Assembly (NCBI RefSeq): GCF_014898815.1 | Contig: NW_026515428.1 | Span: 496,001 to 560,000 of the forward strand | DNA: 64,000 nt | Reading direction: 5' to 3' | Origin: Panonychus citri | Taxonomy: Eukaryota; Arthropoda; Arachnida; Trombidiformes; Tetranychidae | Notes under the pieces: generated by a model | What the model was told of the DNA's origin: nothing | The model's database searches: none | What the model saw: only the letters and a program-made list of their open reading frames with translations | In this document: positions 22,017-35,088 of the stretch, piece after piece | How positions within the stretch are numbered: position 1 is the stretch's first letter | Layout: every line of letters starts with the position of its first letter | Position numbers and translations under genes: made by a program

Positions 22017-23513
22017 TTTTTTTGGGATTAAATTGAAAGTTTTATGATGAAACTAAATCATAGAATTGGAAATTTAAGTTGATGGTTTTGGATTGGAAAG
22101 TTAATCACAATTAGGAAGTAAATTAAGAGATGAATTAATTAACACTGAAAGAAAATGAGTTGATGGGTAAGATGAGAAATTGAATTAATTATGATTGTGA
22201 TCGAGTGAGTTTCCAAGTTCAGATGGGAGGAGATAAATCCATAGGAATTAACTAATCGATCAAAGGACATCCAGTCAATAATTAAGAAAGAAATTAAAAA
22301 TCTAATTAGTGAAACAATTAACGAAAACAAACAAAATTCTCAACCGATATGAATTAGTCAATTGAATTATTATAATTATGACCTTTCCAATATCAATTGA
22401 TACACAAATTACATCAATAAATTAACAGTGGTAATAATTATCGATCAACGTAGTTAATCAACAATTAGAAATCAAGTTTCTTCAACTGGCTTTCCCCGAG
22501 TTAAAATTAAACATTAACAATTATGTTTTCGAGTTGTAATCAACAGTAACAATTAATTACAAAGGGAAATTTATTTCAAATGATTTACAAACTTTGATTG
22601 TTTCTATTAAGAATAAGCAACACAATCAATTCTTAATTGTAATTAACTTGAAGCCAATTGCTTTTTCAAGCTAATCCTTAACAGTTAACCTGTTGATTCT
22701 GGATTAACAAACTGTAATCAATTTGATTTTGATCAAGGTCAAAATTGCGATTAAAATATTTTCATTTAAATTAAAAAGCCCGAGAGCTAATTAAATAATG
22801 AAATGAAAAAAATTAACTAATCAAATCGTATTGAAAACAAACAATTAAGCTAAATGGTTTGTTAACTTTTCATTAACACCAAACAAATCAAATTAATTTT
22901 GTTTGCTAATCACTAATCACAAATCAGTAAATTTAAATAATCTCAATAATAAGACAATTAATTTTTTAATTCTTTAATCAGTAAACTTTTCAGTTCCAAT
23001 GAAAACAAAATAATCACTTCAAGTTGAATCATAAATTGCACAATCAATGAATTAATTAATATTTAACCTTCAAAAGTGTAAATCCTTCAACGAGACAAAT
23101 TAACTTGACTAATTAAGTAAATTTAAGATCAATCAAATATAACTTTTCGTTGATATTTCAATTAGTAATATTTTCACTCCAAGTTGATGAATTAGTTTTC
23201 AATCAAGTGATTGATGAAAATCTATTCAATGATAATCTAAATTAATTGTCTACCCAAGGAATAAAATTAAGATGAAAAGTATTCACAATTGGACTTGAGA
23301 AAGTGATGAGGAAGAAGATGAAGATCGAGAAAAAGAACTTTGAGAAAGAATTTGAATTACGCGCGTTTCGTTTTCTCTGCATTTGGTTAGGTGGCGAGAG
23401 AGTTTTTGTTTACTCATGTGGTTGAAGTTCAAACGTGTTGATAATTTAAAGAAAACGTGTTGAGTTAATTTAATTTAATTGTTTGGTTAATTGTGTTTTT
23501 TGTTTCTTCCAAA
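22017..23513. other. intergenic region with a fragment of the L1-domain gene
   Basis: This lies between two divergent genes and is AT-rich with no coding frame. The stretch 23286-23325 matches the acidic C-terminal part of the L1-domain genes (17344-17383 and 24524 on) with only two or three differences. From about 23418 it resembles the 5' flank of copy A, so it probably includes the promoter of the L1-domain gene. Confidence 0.55.
23286..23325 (+). pseudogene. 40-bp relic of L1-domain gene C-terminal acidic tract
   Basis: The sequence beginning CAATTGGACTTGAGAAAG and running through GATGAGGAAGAAGATGAAGA aligns with the NWTPESDEEEDEE coding stretch of copies A and B, with two mismatches to copy A. 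It is about 190 bp upstream of the start of copy B. A leftover from a tandem copy or a recombination junction is the simplest reading. Confidence 0.5.
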
Positions 23514-24680
23514 ATGGATTCTTATGTTGATCGATCTGCAATTGATGAGGTGGTCAAAGTATTCAAAAGATATGCTGAAATTTCCATTGAGAAATCATGT
23601 GCATCAGTAGATCAAGTTGATGGTAAAAAGAAAAAAAAAGTTAATTTACTTTCTGTTGGTGAAAAAGAGGATAAAGCAATGGCCTTAGCTGGATTTGGAA
23701 AAAATGATAAAATGTATCTCCAGTTGAGCTTCAAATTACCACCAGCAAATAGGACAACTTATATTAACAATTATCGTCCTCTTCCTCATCCATACCTTAA
23801 TTTAATTGATCCAACAATTTGTATGATTGTAATTGATCGTAACCATGAAGGTTTACCCGATCGGGATTATGATCTTCGGATTACCAAGGAATATTATCAA
23901 AAAAGATTAATCGAAGCTGGTGTTTCAGAGGATTTGATTAAACATAGACTCTTCATCTTACCAATGAGAGAATTACTAACCGAGTATCGGTTACCGACAA
24001 TGAAACGTCGACTTGCCTCATCATTTGATGTATTTATGGCCGATTCTCGGTTAGTCTCAAATAGATTTAAATTGTTACCCAAATTTTTGGGACACAAATT
24101 TTGGATTGAGAAGAAAAGTTTTCCAATTGGTATCAGTTTGAAATACAAAGGAAAACACTTAAAAAACTCATTCGATAAAGCGCTTGGAACTTGTTCTCTT
24201 TATATAACTGGACATGGACCCGATTCAAGTGTAGCATTTGGACTTTTCAGACAATCGGAAAAAGAGCTAGCCGACAATTTAGAATTTGTCTGTAAATCAG
24301 TTTATAAAACTTTCGGTAAAGCAATCCAATTATTGAAGATCAAATCAACAAAATCATTGGCGATACCATTTTATGCTGATCTAAATCGACCCTTCGAAGA
24401 AGTGAAACATCTAATTCCACGAACGGTTCGACTTAATGCCAATCCAGTTATAGACGAACATCCATTCTACGACAATGCTGAATTGATTGTTTATCCGACG
24501 GGTAAAACTGCGTTAAAACGGCCACGCAATTGGACTCCAGAGAGTGATGAGGAAGAAGATGAAGAGTTTTATCGAAATCGGCATGATGACAAAGACGAAG
24601 TTCCTGTTACCAAACGTGTCAAGAGACAATTAAAACAAAAAAGTAATGAAATTGAAATGAGTAAAGAAGAAATTAAATGA
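23514..24680 (+). CDS. ribosomal L1-domain protein, copy B (intact)
   Basis: Single exon of 388 codons starting MDSYVDRSAIDEVVKVF. Family members (RSL1D1 in animals, Cic1/Utp30 in yeast) sit in the nucleolus and bind rRNA during ribosome assembly. The ribosomal-L1 fold covers roughly residues 25-305, with conserved-looking stretches KLPPANRTTYINNYRPLPHP, VFMADSRLVSNRFKLLPKFL and FDKALGTCSLYITGHGPDSS. The tail is acidic and then Lys-rich (PESDEEEDEE; TKRVKRQLKQK), as is usual for nucleolar proteins. There is no intron, unlike most neighbours. It converges with the PI-PLC gene. Assignment to RSL1D1-like is by recognition and not exact. Confidence 0.85.
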   Translation: MDSYVDRSAIDEVVKVFKRYAEISIEKSCASVDQVDGKKKKKVNLLSVGEKEDKAMALAGFGKNDKMYLQLSFKLPPANRTTYINNYRPLPHPYLNLIDPTICMIVIDRNHEGLPDRDYDLRITKEYYQKRLIEAGVSEDLIKHRLFILPMRELLTEYRLPTMKRRLASSFDVFMADSRLVSNRFKLLPKFLGHKFWIEKKSFPIGISLKYKGKHLKNSFDKALGTCSLYITGHGPDSSVAFGLFRQSEKELADNLEFVCKSVYKTFGKAIQLLKIKSTKSLAIPFYADLNRPFEEVKHLIPRTVRLNANPVIDEHPFYDNAELIVYPTGKTALKRPRNWTPESDEEEDEEFYRNRHDDKDEVPVTKRVKRQLKQKSNEIEMSKEEIK

Positions 24681-25419
24681 AAACATCCTCATCCTTTTTT
24701 TTGCTATTCTATTAATCACATTTTCAGGTGAACAGTAAAACATTTGATTTTTTCAGATCATTAATTGAGCAATTGAATCAAATTTTCTTGATTAAAATAC
24801 TATCGAAAAGTATCTCTGATTGATTATAACCTTGAGATTTTCATGAAAAACAATCAATGGAGTTGATTGTTTATCCAAACTTAATTTTCCATCAACCACC
24901 CATGTCGAGTTTGAATCAACTGTGAATGGGAACAATTAATTATCCCCGGATCGTATTGATTAGTTTTGAAATGATTTTTGTTTACATCAAATCAAAAGAA
25001 AAATGTTTCAATATTAATAAGCTAAGGGGAAGAAAATAAACTTTGATAATTTAAATTTTTACAACAATTAAAATGCCAATAATATATAAATAATAATACA
25101 AAGCATAAAAATTACAATATTATTAATTTAGTTGATTGTAGATATGTTGTTTTTTTCATCGGATTAGATTGATTGCTGATGTTTAAGGCTTAAAATGGGT
25201 TACGTGATATCGCAGACAATTTTTGTGATAACAATTAGATTTCAAGCACTACATGTAAATCACTAGATTTGTTTTGTTTTGTTTTGTTTTGTACAATTAA
25301 ATGTAACACAATTGTCATGATTATGTTTTTGTTTGTTGAACAATTAAAATGTCAGTGAATTTAAGTAGATGACAAGAAATGAATATAAAATGAATGAGAA
25401 TAAGCTGATGTCATTACAA
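24681..25419. other. intergenic region between convergent genes
   Basis: AT-rich 3' flank with no coding frame. The portion 25220-25419 matches 17460-17671 of the duplicated block, including the TGTTTTGTTTTG repeat. About 540 bp before it (24681-25219) has no counterpart in copy A, so one of the two copies changed length here. Confidence 0.5.
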
Positions 25420-27961
25420 TTAACGTTGATCAAGGTAATCGTAGTTAATTAAAATTGTTCTTTTGGCAAGAATATAATCATTATAATCAACAAAATCAGC
25501 CATGATTATGTTTGGTTTAAAATTGGTCTTTTTAACTTCCAATAGCCATTCTTCAATTTTCTGGTTCCCAGTTTTGGAGAGTCGAGAGTAAAGGTTATTA
25601 CAAATGTTTCGAACTACCAAAGCTTTGGACGGAGACAAAATGGCCTGATGAACAAAGAAAGTGTCAGACGGACGATTAGAAAGGCCATTCCATAAATAGG
25701 GGATCAACTTTGAAGGTAAAGCTGTATTAGCCCAAGGATTTGGTAACATGGTACTAGGCCAAAGTTCATTGTATCGGGCAGAAAGGTCATCATTACGATA
25801 GACGATTATTATTTGATATCTTTTGGCCCACATTTCGGCTAGAGTTAATTCATCGAGTCGTCGATATTTAACATAAGGACATATCTTATTGCCGAGTAAT
25901 TGAATGAGATTGTTAATCAAGGTAACATGTTGAGCTTGTGATACCGAATGGAAATGTTGAAAATCAAGGAAAACAATTTCCCGCTCATTAGAATGGAGAA
26001 AATCTCTTATTGATCTTAACATGGTAAGTATTTTATCTCCATATAAACCATGGACAAAATATAGCTCATTGTCAAAAGGGTCAGAGGCCGTTCGAAGGTC
26101 AAAATAACGAATTCCATGGTTAAGTTGCTCTTTGATGTCAACTCGTTGGGTTTTAAACCATTTTTTAATCACAAAGCGACCAGTTAATTTAGGAAATAAA
26201 TGAATTGCAGTAAAAGGTCCATCCCAAGATCTATCTGGTGCCAAACCTCGCCCATGAGACAATGAATAGGAACCAGAATCATGAGAGCCTAAAGAGAGAA
26301 AGAAAAATACAACAATTAGTTTATTGTTCTGACAGTTATTCCAACTCTAAATGAATCATTCAGCTAATGTTAGCATATTTTTTGTAGCTTTGAATCATGA
26401 AAGGACAATCTTATATTAGTTTGTATTGCAATCAAGATAAAAGTCAAGCAAAAACTTGCATATTTCAATCATTTCAGGGTTTTAATTAATTGATCGTATT
26501 CATGATAAAACTGCTAATCTGCTTATGGTTAAATAATAATCAAGAATCTGACTCGTAAGTGATTAACATGGAGAAAGGGTCGTAATAATTGACGAAGGCT
26601 ATTGTATTTTTCCTTAAATTAACCTTTCTCAGGGTAATCAGATTAAAGGATTGACAGAGTGATTGTTCATGATAAACAACATGATACAATTTGTGAACAG
26701 ATGAGTTTGCTTTTTACAACAATTAGTGATAAAGACAGAGAGAGAGAGAGAGAAAGGCTTTTAATTGACATTCATCAAGCAATTAACTAATTCATAACTT
26801 GTTGACAGAAACATAGTTAATTTGGTTATTGAGTAATTCAGCTAATCAAATACAAATTATACAGTTTAAGATACAAATAACCTTCATTATTATTAAACAA
26901 TTAACTTGATTGTATTATAAGATTGAAATCACGAAACGAGAAGAAAAAATAAATTTCCAAAACAATCAAACCTTGGCCCAAATTGAATCTCAATAGAATT
27001 GAGAATAGGAAGCAAGTTTCAAGTGGATGAGGCTCTAACTTTGGACTTAAATTAAATCTTTTACATTGAAAGAATCCGAAAGAATAATTTTCTTAATGAT
27101 ATATTTAAACAAGATAATTAATTAGAAGCCAAGAAGCACAATCAACATGTTTTCCTTAATCAACACAGTGTAAGAGGTTATAGATCAATAGCTGATAGAA
27201 CAAGTGAAATCATCGATCATTGGAATATGAAAGATTTAATTTAGTTGATTGATTAAACAAATAGATCAAGAGAGTTTCAATGTAAATGGAAAACTAATGA
27301 AAAGTGATTATTTGCAGAAAAAAAGAGCAAAATTGAAAGAAAAGGACACCAAAGAGAATAGAACAAAAAAGAAAAGAGAATAGAACAAAAAAACAGAAAC
27401 AAAGAGAAAGAGAAAAAAAGAAAGGGTAGAAAAAGAACTAATGGAAGCAAGGATTTGTTCTATTTTATTGTTACTAAACTAGAGTTTTAATATACTACCA
27501 TAAAGCTAATTCTCTGACAATTAATGGTTTAGAATAATTAATTTGAAAGGTAGCCAAAAGGTAATGTCACAAAGAGAAATGAAGAAAGAAAAAAAAATCT
27601 TATAGAAAATGTCTCATGTTCCCAAAGACACAAAAAGGAATCATAGTTGACTGGTAAACAGACTAAAGGGAATTGATGACTTAAGTCATTTGGAGAGAAG
27701 AAAAGAAAACGAGTATAAATACATAGAATATATTAAACATGGTAAATAACATGAGAAAGGAAATCAGGTAATGTAATATAATCAATAAATGTCAAGGGAT
27801 GGGGATGATAATGATGATGATGAAAGAACAGAGAAAATAAAAAGATGACAAAACTTACCTGGGATTGAAATTAAATTGAGTGGAGTGTGTTGTAGTTTAT
27901 TGGGTAAACGACTCATCCATTTATCTAATTCCAAGTAATTAGCTGGATCAGCGACGACCAT
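25420..27961 (-). CDS. PI-PLC X-domain-containing protein, copy B (intact)
   Basis: Two exons, 27859-27961 and 25420-26288, phase agreed, giving 323 residues, normal for the PLCXD1-3 family. These small enzymes keep only the X half of phosphatidylinositol-specific phospholipase C. The first catalytic His sits at the exon junction (ISIPGSHDSGSYSL), followed by RYFDLR and the second catalytic His in YFVHGLYGD. A later VFLDFQHFHS completes the barrel pattern. The start MVVADPANYLELDKW is the first ATG in frame. There is no signal peptide, so it should be cytosolic or membrane-associated. The 1.57-kb intron (26289-27858) is purine-rich on the plus strand and holds no gene. Copy A lost exon 1. Confidence 0.9.
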
Positions 27962-28430
27962 TGTTGATTAAATGAACAATTAACAAGATAAACTACTCCA
28001 AATAAAGCGAATTAATTGTTGAGAAAACCAAATTAAAACTAAACTACAATTAAACCTCAACATCGGTTGAGTTTTGTTCATTTCTCATTCTAATAGTCAA
28101 ACTCACCTGGCGCCCTCTTAGAACAATAATACAACTAAAATATTCTTTTTTTTTCTTAATCGAGTTTAATTTAGTTCAATTAAAGTTGATTAGTGGTTTT
28201 GTTTTTTCTTGTTCTATGATTTTCTGAACTATTAGGATTAAGGTGGATAAGATCAGTTTTGATTTTTTGATTAACATTTTTGGCTTTGAAAACTATTGAT
28301 TGATTTTTTTTTACAATTTGTTTTTTTTTGTTTCGTTGGTGATTAGATAATTTTAACGATTAATTGTTATTTGGAGGGTAGTTTGTTTTTACATGTGATG
28401 GGGCTGATTGAAGAATTAATTGTTGGCAGG

Positions 28431-29536
28431 TTAATTGATGAATTTAATTGTGTGTTCTAAAAATTCTGAAGCTTTTTCCACGTGCAGGTAATGAGTTCCA
28501 TCTTTGATGCAATGAGTTTTGAGGTTTGGAAAATGTTGATTTAATTTGACAATTTGATTATCATCAACATATTCGGATTTACCTCCATAGATTAATAAAG
28601 TTGGTCCATTGTAAACTCCTTGTGTTGACATTGTATCAATTAATCCAGATTTTAGTGATGCTTCAAGAGCATTTAAATTACATTGCCAGGTAACTTGACC
28701 AGATTCATTTTCAATCAGATTTAGAAGGAGAAAACCTCTAATAAATGGATCCTAATTAAGAAGAAGAAAAAAAAATAACAAATGAATAAGTTACTAAACA
28801 ATTTAAATCATGTATTACTTACAATTACAATATTCTTGAGTCTATGGTCAACGATTTTCCTAACTTCGGTTCGACTAGAATTTATTGGAAGATCTTTAAT
28901 TGAGCTCATCATTGCGCTGGTTATTTGGATATGATCATGAGATTGTTGTCCAGGTCTCAACATACCAACATCGACGATAATTAATTTTTCAACCTTTTCA
29001 GGAAAATTGAGAGCAAAATGAATGAAAGCCCTTCCACCCAAACTGTGACCAATCAATGTAGCTTCATTTATTTTCTTATTTGACATCATTTCCAATGCAT
29101 CAGAAACAATAGCAGGATAACTCATCTCATCTGAATGTCCACTGGAACCATGATTACGAACATCCATTGGAATAACTAATCTTCTTGTTCTCTCACTAAT
29201 CGCTTTAGATAAACTTCGCCAATTATGTCGACTACCAAAAAGTCCATGATATATAAGAATAGGATTTTTAGTTCCATCTAAAACTCTAGGTTCATATTTA
29301 GAAACACCAAGTTTCACCGGTTTAGGAAGAACACAATCACCATCATTTTTAACCAAATCTTCTCCATCACCATTAGTATTAGTAGAAAATGAACAACGTG
29401 AAAAAAGATAACCACAAATACCTAAAGGTAAACAATTAAAACGATTAACCGAGTAACCGATAACCAACGACGATGATGGAGAAAAAACAACACCCTGACG
29501 AAGACATTTCCTCAAAGCGAAGGATAAAACCATCAT
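28431..29536 (-). CDS. ABHD11-like alpha/beta hydrolase, probably mitochondrial
   Basis: Two exons, 28823-29536 and 28431-28751, make 344 residues. The fold is an alpha/beta hydrolase: oxyanion region LIYHGLFGSRHNW, nucleophile elbow GHSLGG (catalytic Ser), and the C-terminal His in DGTHYLHVEK. The VRNHGSSGHS stretch is typical of the ABHD11/YbfF-like esterases. ABHD11 in mammals protects the 2-oxoglutarate dehydrogenase complex in mitochondria. The first 50 residues here are basic and hydrophobic (FALRKCLRQ; FSRCSFST), as in a mitochondrial presequence. The start is the ATG at 29536, since a longer frame would need a non-ATG start. It is head to head with the adenylyl cyclase gene. Confidence 0.9.
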
Positions 29537-29843
29537 TAACAATTAATAAAAAGAATTAAGAAAAAACAGAAAACAAAATTTCTCCGAAAATTAAAAATCA
29601 AAACAATCAAAAAAAAACGAAGAAAAAAATTCCAATCATATGCTCACCTAGAAAAAGAAAAACTCACCAGATGGAGTAAGCGTATCGAAGAAAAAGAGAG
29701 AGAAAGAGAAAGAGAGAGAGATAAGGGATCGAGATCCGTAAAAGAGAGTATCAGATATTCTGGTGTTTGTCAGATTATCTCCTGAATGAGTTTCAGGTAA
29801 CAAGAGAGTGAAAGAAACGAAAAAAAAGAGAAACATATTCAAA
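29537..29843. promoter_or_regulatory. shared bidirectional upstream region
   Basis: Only 307 bp separate the start codons of ABHD11 (-) and adenylyl cyclase (+). It contains an A-rich half and a GA-rich run (29694-29721). Two divergent promoters or one bidirectional promoter must lie here unless one gene has an undetected upstream exon. No TATA box is obvious. Confidence 0.5.
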
Positions 29844-32367
29844 ATGGTAAAGAGATCCTCTCTTAGAGAGGAGAAGACAGAATTGATGATGGAGCTTCGA
29901 ATGACCAATCCACAGACTGGACTAATGTCGGGAACCACAACAACCACAACCACAACCACAACAACAACAACAACAACAACAAATATAACCAGTAACAACT
30001 CCAACACTAATGGTAGACCTGATTATGGTAAATCATCACCTACAACAGTAATTAAGTGTCAAACAACAACAACAACATCTAATAGTGAAGGTATTGGTGT
30101 TAAAGGTGATTTTGGTGATGGTGATTACGGAGATGGTGATATTGGCAATGTTGGTGTCGGTGGAGGAGGAGGTGGAGGTGTTGGTGGTGTTGGTGGTGAT
30201 AATGCAACAACCTCATCTTTATTATTACAACGTGAAGCTGATCTGTCAATCGATCAAAGTGGACTTCAACGTTATCTACCCCATTGTGTTCAATTTGCAT
30301 TCGCTGATAAAGGTGCTGAAGGATTGTACCGAGAATATTATGCCAACGAGAAGAGAACTGATTTTACCACCTTACTTTCAATTACTTTAATTGTTAATAT
30401 ATTAATTTTCACCCTTTATTCTCTCTCATATACACCAGCCAAATTACCACAGTTAATTGTTCTATTATCAACCCTGGTAATAACTTGCCTAATCTATTTA
30501 TGGACATGTAAATGGGGAATACAAAGTAAACCCAATACAACAATTAACTATTATTCAACATCATCATCATCATATTGTTCATCAGTAACAACCAAACCAG
30601 ATCATCAACATCATCACCATCATTCTCATCGTAATTCTCATAATAATAAGCAAAATTATCGTCGTTCACACCATAATCGTCATCATAATAACACTTCAAC
30701 ATCAGGTTCACCCTCATCTAGATCATCTTCATCTTCCTCATCAATATCAACCTCTTCCCATTCATTGTCCAAAAAATATTATCACCATGAAAATGATGGA
30801 GGCGGAAAAGGTGACGCTGGTCAGCAACTCATGTGGACATTAGTACCATTTATAGTTTGGCTTATTTTCATAGCTCATATTTTCTGTGATGTTACCCTTT
30901 TCTCCCAACCAAGGGAGCCAAGTGATTCTCTTGCATTTCTCCTTCTTTACACCTTCTCAATCTATGTAATTTATCCTCTTCGATTGACAATTGTATGTAT
31001 TCTTTCAATAGCAATGGCAACTTTACATACAATTCCACTTTTAATATCATCATTTTCATCATCATCAACAACAACAACAACATCATCTTCTAATACGGAT
31101 AACTTATTATACTACCAGGTAAGTTTAGAACTATTAATATTTTTGTTTTTCTCTTTAAATCTTTTTCCTTGCAATCCCTTTCATCATCTTGTTCACATTT
31201 TTTTTCTATTCAACCCTTAAAAGATTATTAAGAAAGAGAAATGAAGATAAGAAGATGAATATTGATGATACAGATAAATTCATATTCTATTCGGTGATAA
31301 AAGATGAAGAATAAGAGAGAAGAAAAGTCAAGAATCTTCATGAGAGTAGAAAAAGACAAGTAAATGAAGAAAAAAAAAATTCTTCTCATCTTTTTTTTCT
31401 CTCTTCTATTCTCTTCTCTTGATTCTTTCACATTAGACAATATTGATTTTCACCTCACATATATATTACATTTAAGAGCATTATCATGATGATGATGATC
31501 ATCATCATCACCATAACTATTATTTCAACGATGAAAATATTTTCTTCAGGTTAACCTGGTTACAGAAAATATATAATCACGAATGATTGTAACTCTCACA
31601 CTCACTTATATCTATCTTGGTTATCATCTTATCTCATGTTTACCATAGAAAAATCCAATGTATCCAAGGAAAATTGAAAGAAAATTGTTCAAAACTATTC
31701 TCTTTTACTAGTAAATTAGTGAAAACAATTTACTTTCCAATTAATTATAATCAACAAACAACAATTATCACAAAGTACTAATAATATCAACAAATAACAA
31801 CTCCTTTTATCACTTGTTAGTAGTCACCGTAATTGTAGTAATCATAATAATAATAATCATGTAAAGTTAAGTAGGAAAGACAAGCTTAACTTGATTAACT
31901 TGTAATGAGGTTAATCCAATATTTATTCATGGTACACATGAAGATGATTATGATGATGATGATGATGATGATGGCGAAACATAATCAAGACGCAATTCAT
32001 GTAACTTATCAGTAAAACTAATATAAAAGTAGAAGGAAAAAAATTTTGTAGAGTAAAAATCATCTTGAATGATTAAGCTTTCAGTAAATTGTATTATAAC
32101 AGACAAATTGTTAAAATTAACTAACAAACAAATTACAATTACATTAATCATCTTACAACAATCAACACCAACTAGTTGAATATTTCTAAACTTATAACAA
32201 TGATTATCAAGCGAAAATTATTCAAATTAATCTTCTGTGTTTCTATTCATTATAATTTCCCATTAATTTCCCTTATTAGAACCATCATCTTAATCTTACT
32301 CTATCATCTCTGTTGATTGACATGATTAGATTTCGGTGAATTTTGTCAATTTTCATGAGAATGAAAA

Positions 32368-32403
<36 letters not shown>

Positions 32404-33340
32404 TGAACTTATTAATCTGATATTCACTGTCTCCCCCTTCACCTTATTCATATGAACGATTAATTTTCTTGATGATGATGAAAATCATTCGTGTTGAAAT
32501 GAGTTCAACAGTAAACTCTGTTCATAGACTTTCAATCATCATCATCATCATCATTCTTGTTGATTCATTTTCCCTCATTGAAAAATGATGATGAAAAAAA
32601 AAATTACAAAATTTCATGATAGACTAGCCACTCACCCACCCCCTTCGACCCATTAAAGGTCAGTTGATTCTGTCCAGTCAAAAATGGACATTCCAGTTAT
32701 TATTATTTCCATCATCATCATGTAGCCATTTTTATCATCTCATATTTTTTTCATTCTGCTCTCAAGGAAATATATAATTTCTAGTTGAAGAGTTACCTTT
32801 TTTTCAACTAAATTCATTGAACTAGAAATGATTATCATGATAATTATGATAAGGATAAAGAAATGATGTGAAAAGAATATTAAAATTATCATGAGAAAAA
32901 CTAATTCCATATGAATTATCTTTCTAATGGATGATAAATTTTCTTCTCATTATCATCATCATTATATTTTTTTTCTTTCTACTGATAATTCAACGAGAAT
33001 GATTATATTTCAATCAGCTATTAATAGTTTCCTAAATTGTCAACCATGCAAACTAAATATCGTTGATTGTTGATCATTTGTTACATCTTATGAATACCTT
33101 TTTTTATCCGCATCACTTTTTGAATTGTATTTACTTTCGCCCCCTTTTCCTCTGATTTCTTGAACTTTTCATGATATTATCTCTCATGTATCTATCTGCC
33201 TTTGACTTTTTCCTTATCGACTTTGACAATTGCTTATCAAGGTACATAATACATGGTATATATTCATGTTGAACAGAAAATGATATCATCATTATTGAGT
33301 ATATTTCCTTTTGTTCATTCTCAACTATTCTTGGAGAAAG

Positions 33341-33377
<37 letters not shown>

Positions 33378-35028
33378 ATTCATGATATTCAGATCCTATT
33401 CAGAATGATGAGTAGGCTCTTTGATATTACAATTTCAAGTTTTCTCTGTGATATAAACTCTAGAAGCAGCTTAACCTTGTCAAGTATTAATATGCAATAT
33501 TATTGATTCTTAGTGAGAAAGAAAGAGAAAACCATGATGATGATGATAATGAATTCTGAGTGTGATTCTCAAGTGTGATTTCTGAATTCTCTCTTTTCCT
33601 CTTTCAGCTACATGGTGACAGAACTTTTTTCCCAAACATCTCAGTTGTTCCTTTCTAATACTTTCACAACTTTGATTATTATTAATTTGTTTTCCTTGTC
33701 CATTAGTGTCCATCTTATCATTATCATTATTATATGTTTGTCTAATGTTATTACAACATCTAGACTATATGATTTGTTAAATATCCACTTGATTAACTTT
33801 ACCATAATTTGCTAATCAACATTAAAACTTTCGTTACTTTCATTAACTTATAATGTAGATGGGAATTCATCTCCTCATCTATTATATAAGAAACATATCT
33901 AATTTTTATCTTTCACTCTCTCTCATTCTCTCTCGCTTTGACATTTTCACCGAAATTCAGTCATTGAATATACAAGAAATCACATATAATATGTATATCT
34001 AGATTGACCTTATCCATTGAAAAGGTAAACTCCAATTCACCTCCATCAGTCAATTGGATTTTCTTTCAAGGACTTGAGTTTTTCATGGGTTTATGGTGAT
34101 AGAGAGCAAGAGTGAGTGAATTATGTTGATAACATGGATATTTAATGTTATATAACAAAAAAGAATCCAGAATATATATCATGAATGCTCATGTAAAGTT
34201 AATATCATTTATGTAAGATATAATAATAACCCTAACTAACATTTGATCATGAAAACTCAAACAAAATTAACTCTAATTCCCATTTCCCTGGTTTCATCTT
34301 CATATATTATTACACATTATCCAACATGATCAACAACAAAAACAACCAATACAATTACATATATTAACTTGATCACTTGTGAAAACATTAACAGTTAATA
34401 TTGTTTTTATCATTAACCATCATCAATATCATTTAACTTTCTCACAATTAGATGTGTTTGTATATAATAATTCAAATGATTTATTAGTTGATTTTCAATA
34501 TTATCAAAAACTTATTCAACTCCCTTGATAATCGTGTGACTAAATATAATAATAATAATGACAATAATTTTAATGATATTCAACTTAAGTATTGGTATAT
34601 AATATATGTGATTTTATTTTGATCTTGACCAGAAATAATTCTGAAAATTTATTCATATAATATCGTATACATATCTCTTGTTAGTATCATGAAGATGAGA
34701 ATGATAATGAATCTCTCTCTCTTTCTGACATATACCATGAGAGATAAACAAAAATGTAATATTTATATGATATGTTAATCTGCATATGTGAAATAATTGT
34801 GGATTGGTATTAATACCTAATTGTCATTTATTATCACGTTAGATTTCATATTGTACTTTTTTTCCTCAGAACTTTTTTTTCTCTCTCAACCATATTATTT
34901 ATATATACGTTTTATTGCGATAAAAATATTTCCCTTGCTCTCATTTCATCTTCATCTTCATCATAATTCATTTAGTTTTTCGGTGTGAATTCATCATCAT
35001 CATTTTTATCTTCATTCTCCCTCGATAT

Positions 35029-35088
<60 letters not shown>

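Noticed and set aside
30085..31086. Extra frames on both strands over adenylyl cyclase exon 1
   Set aside because: Triplet-repeat coding makes every frame open; only the cyclase frame has membrane helices and joins later exons.
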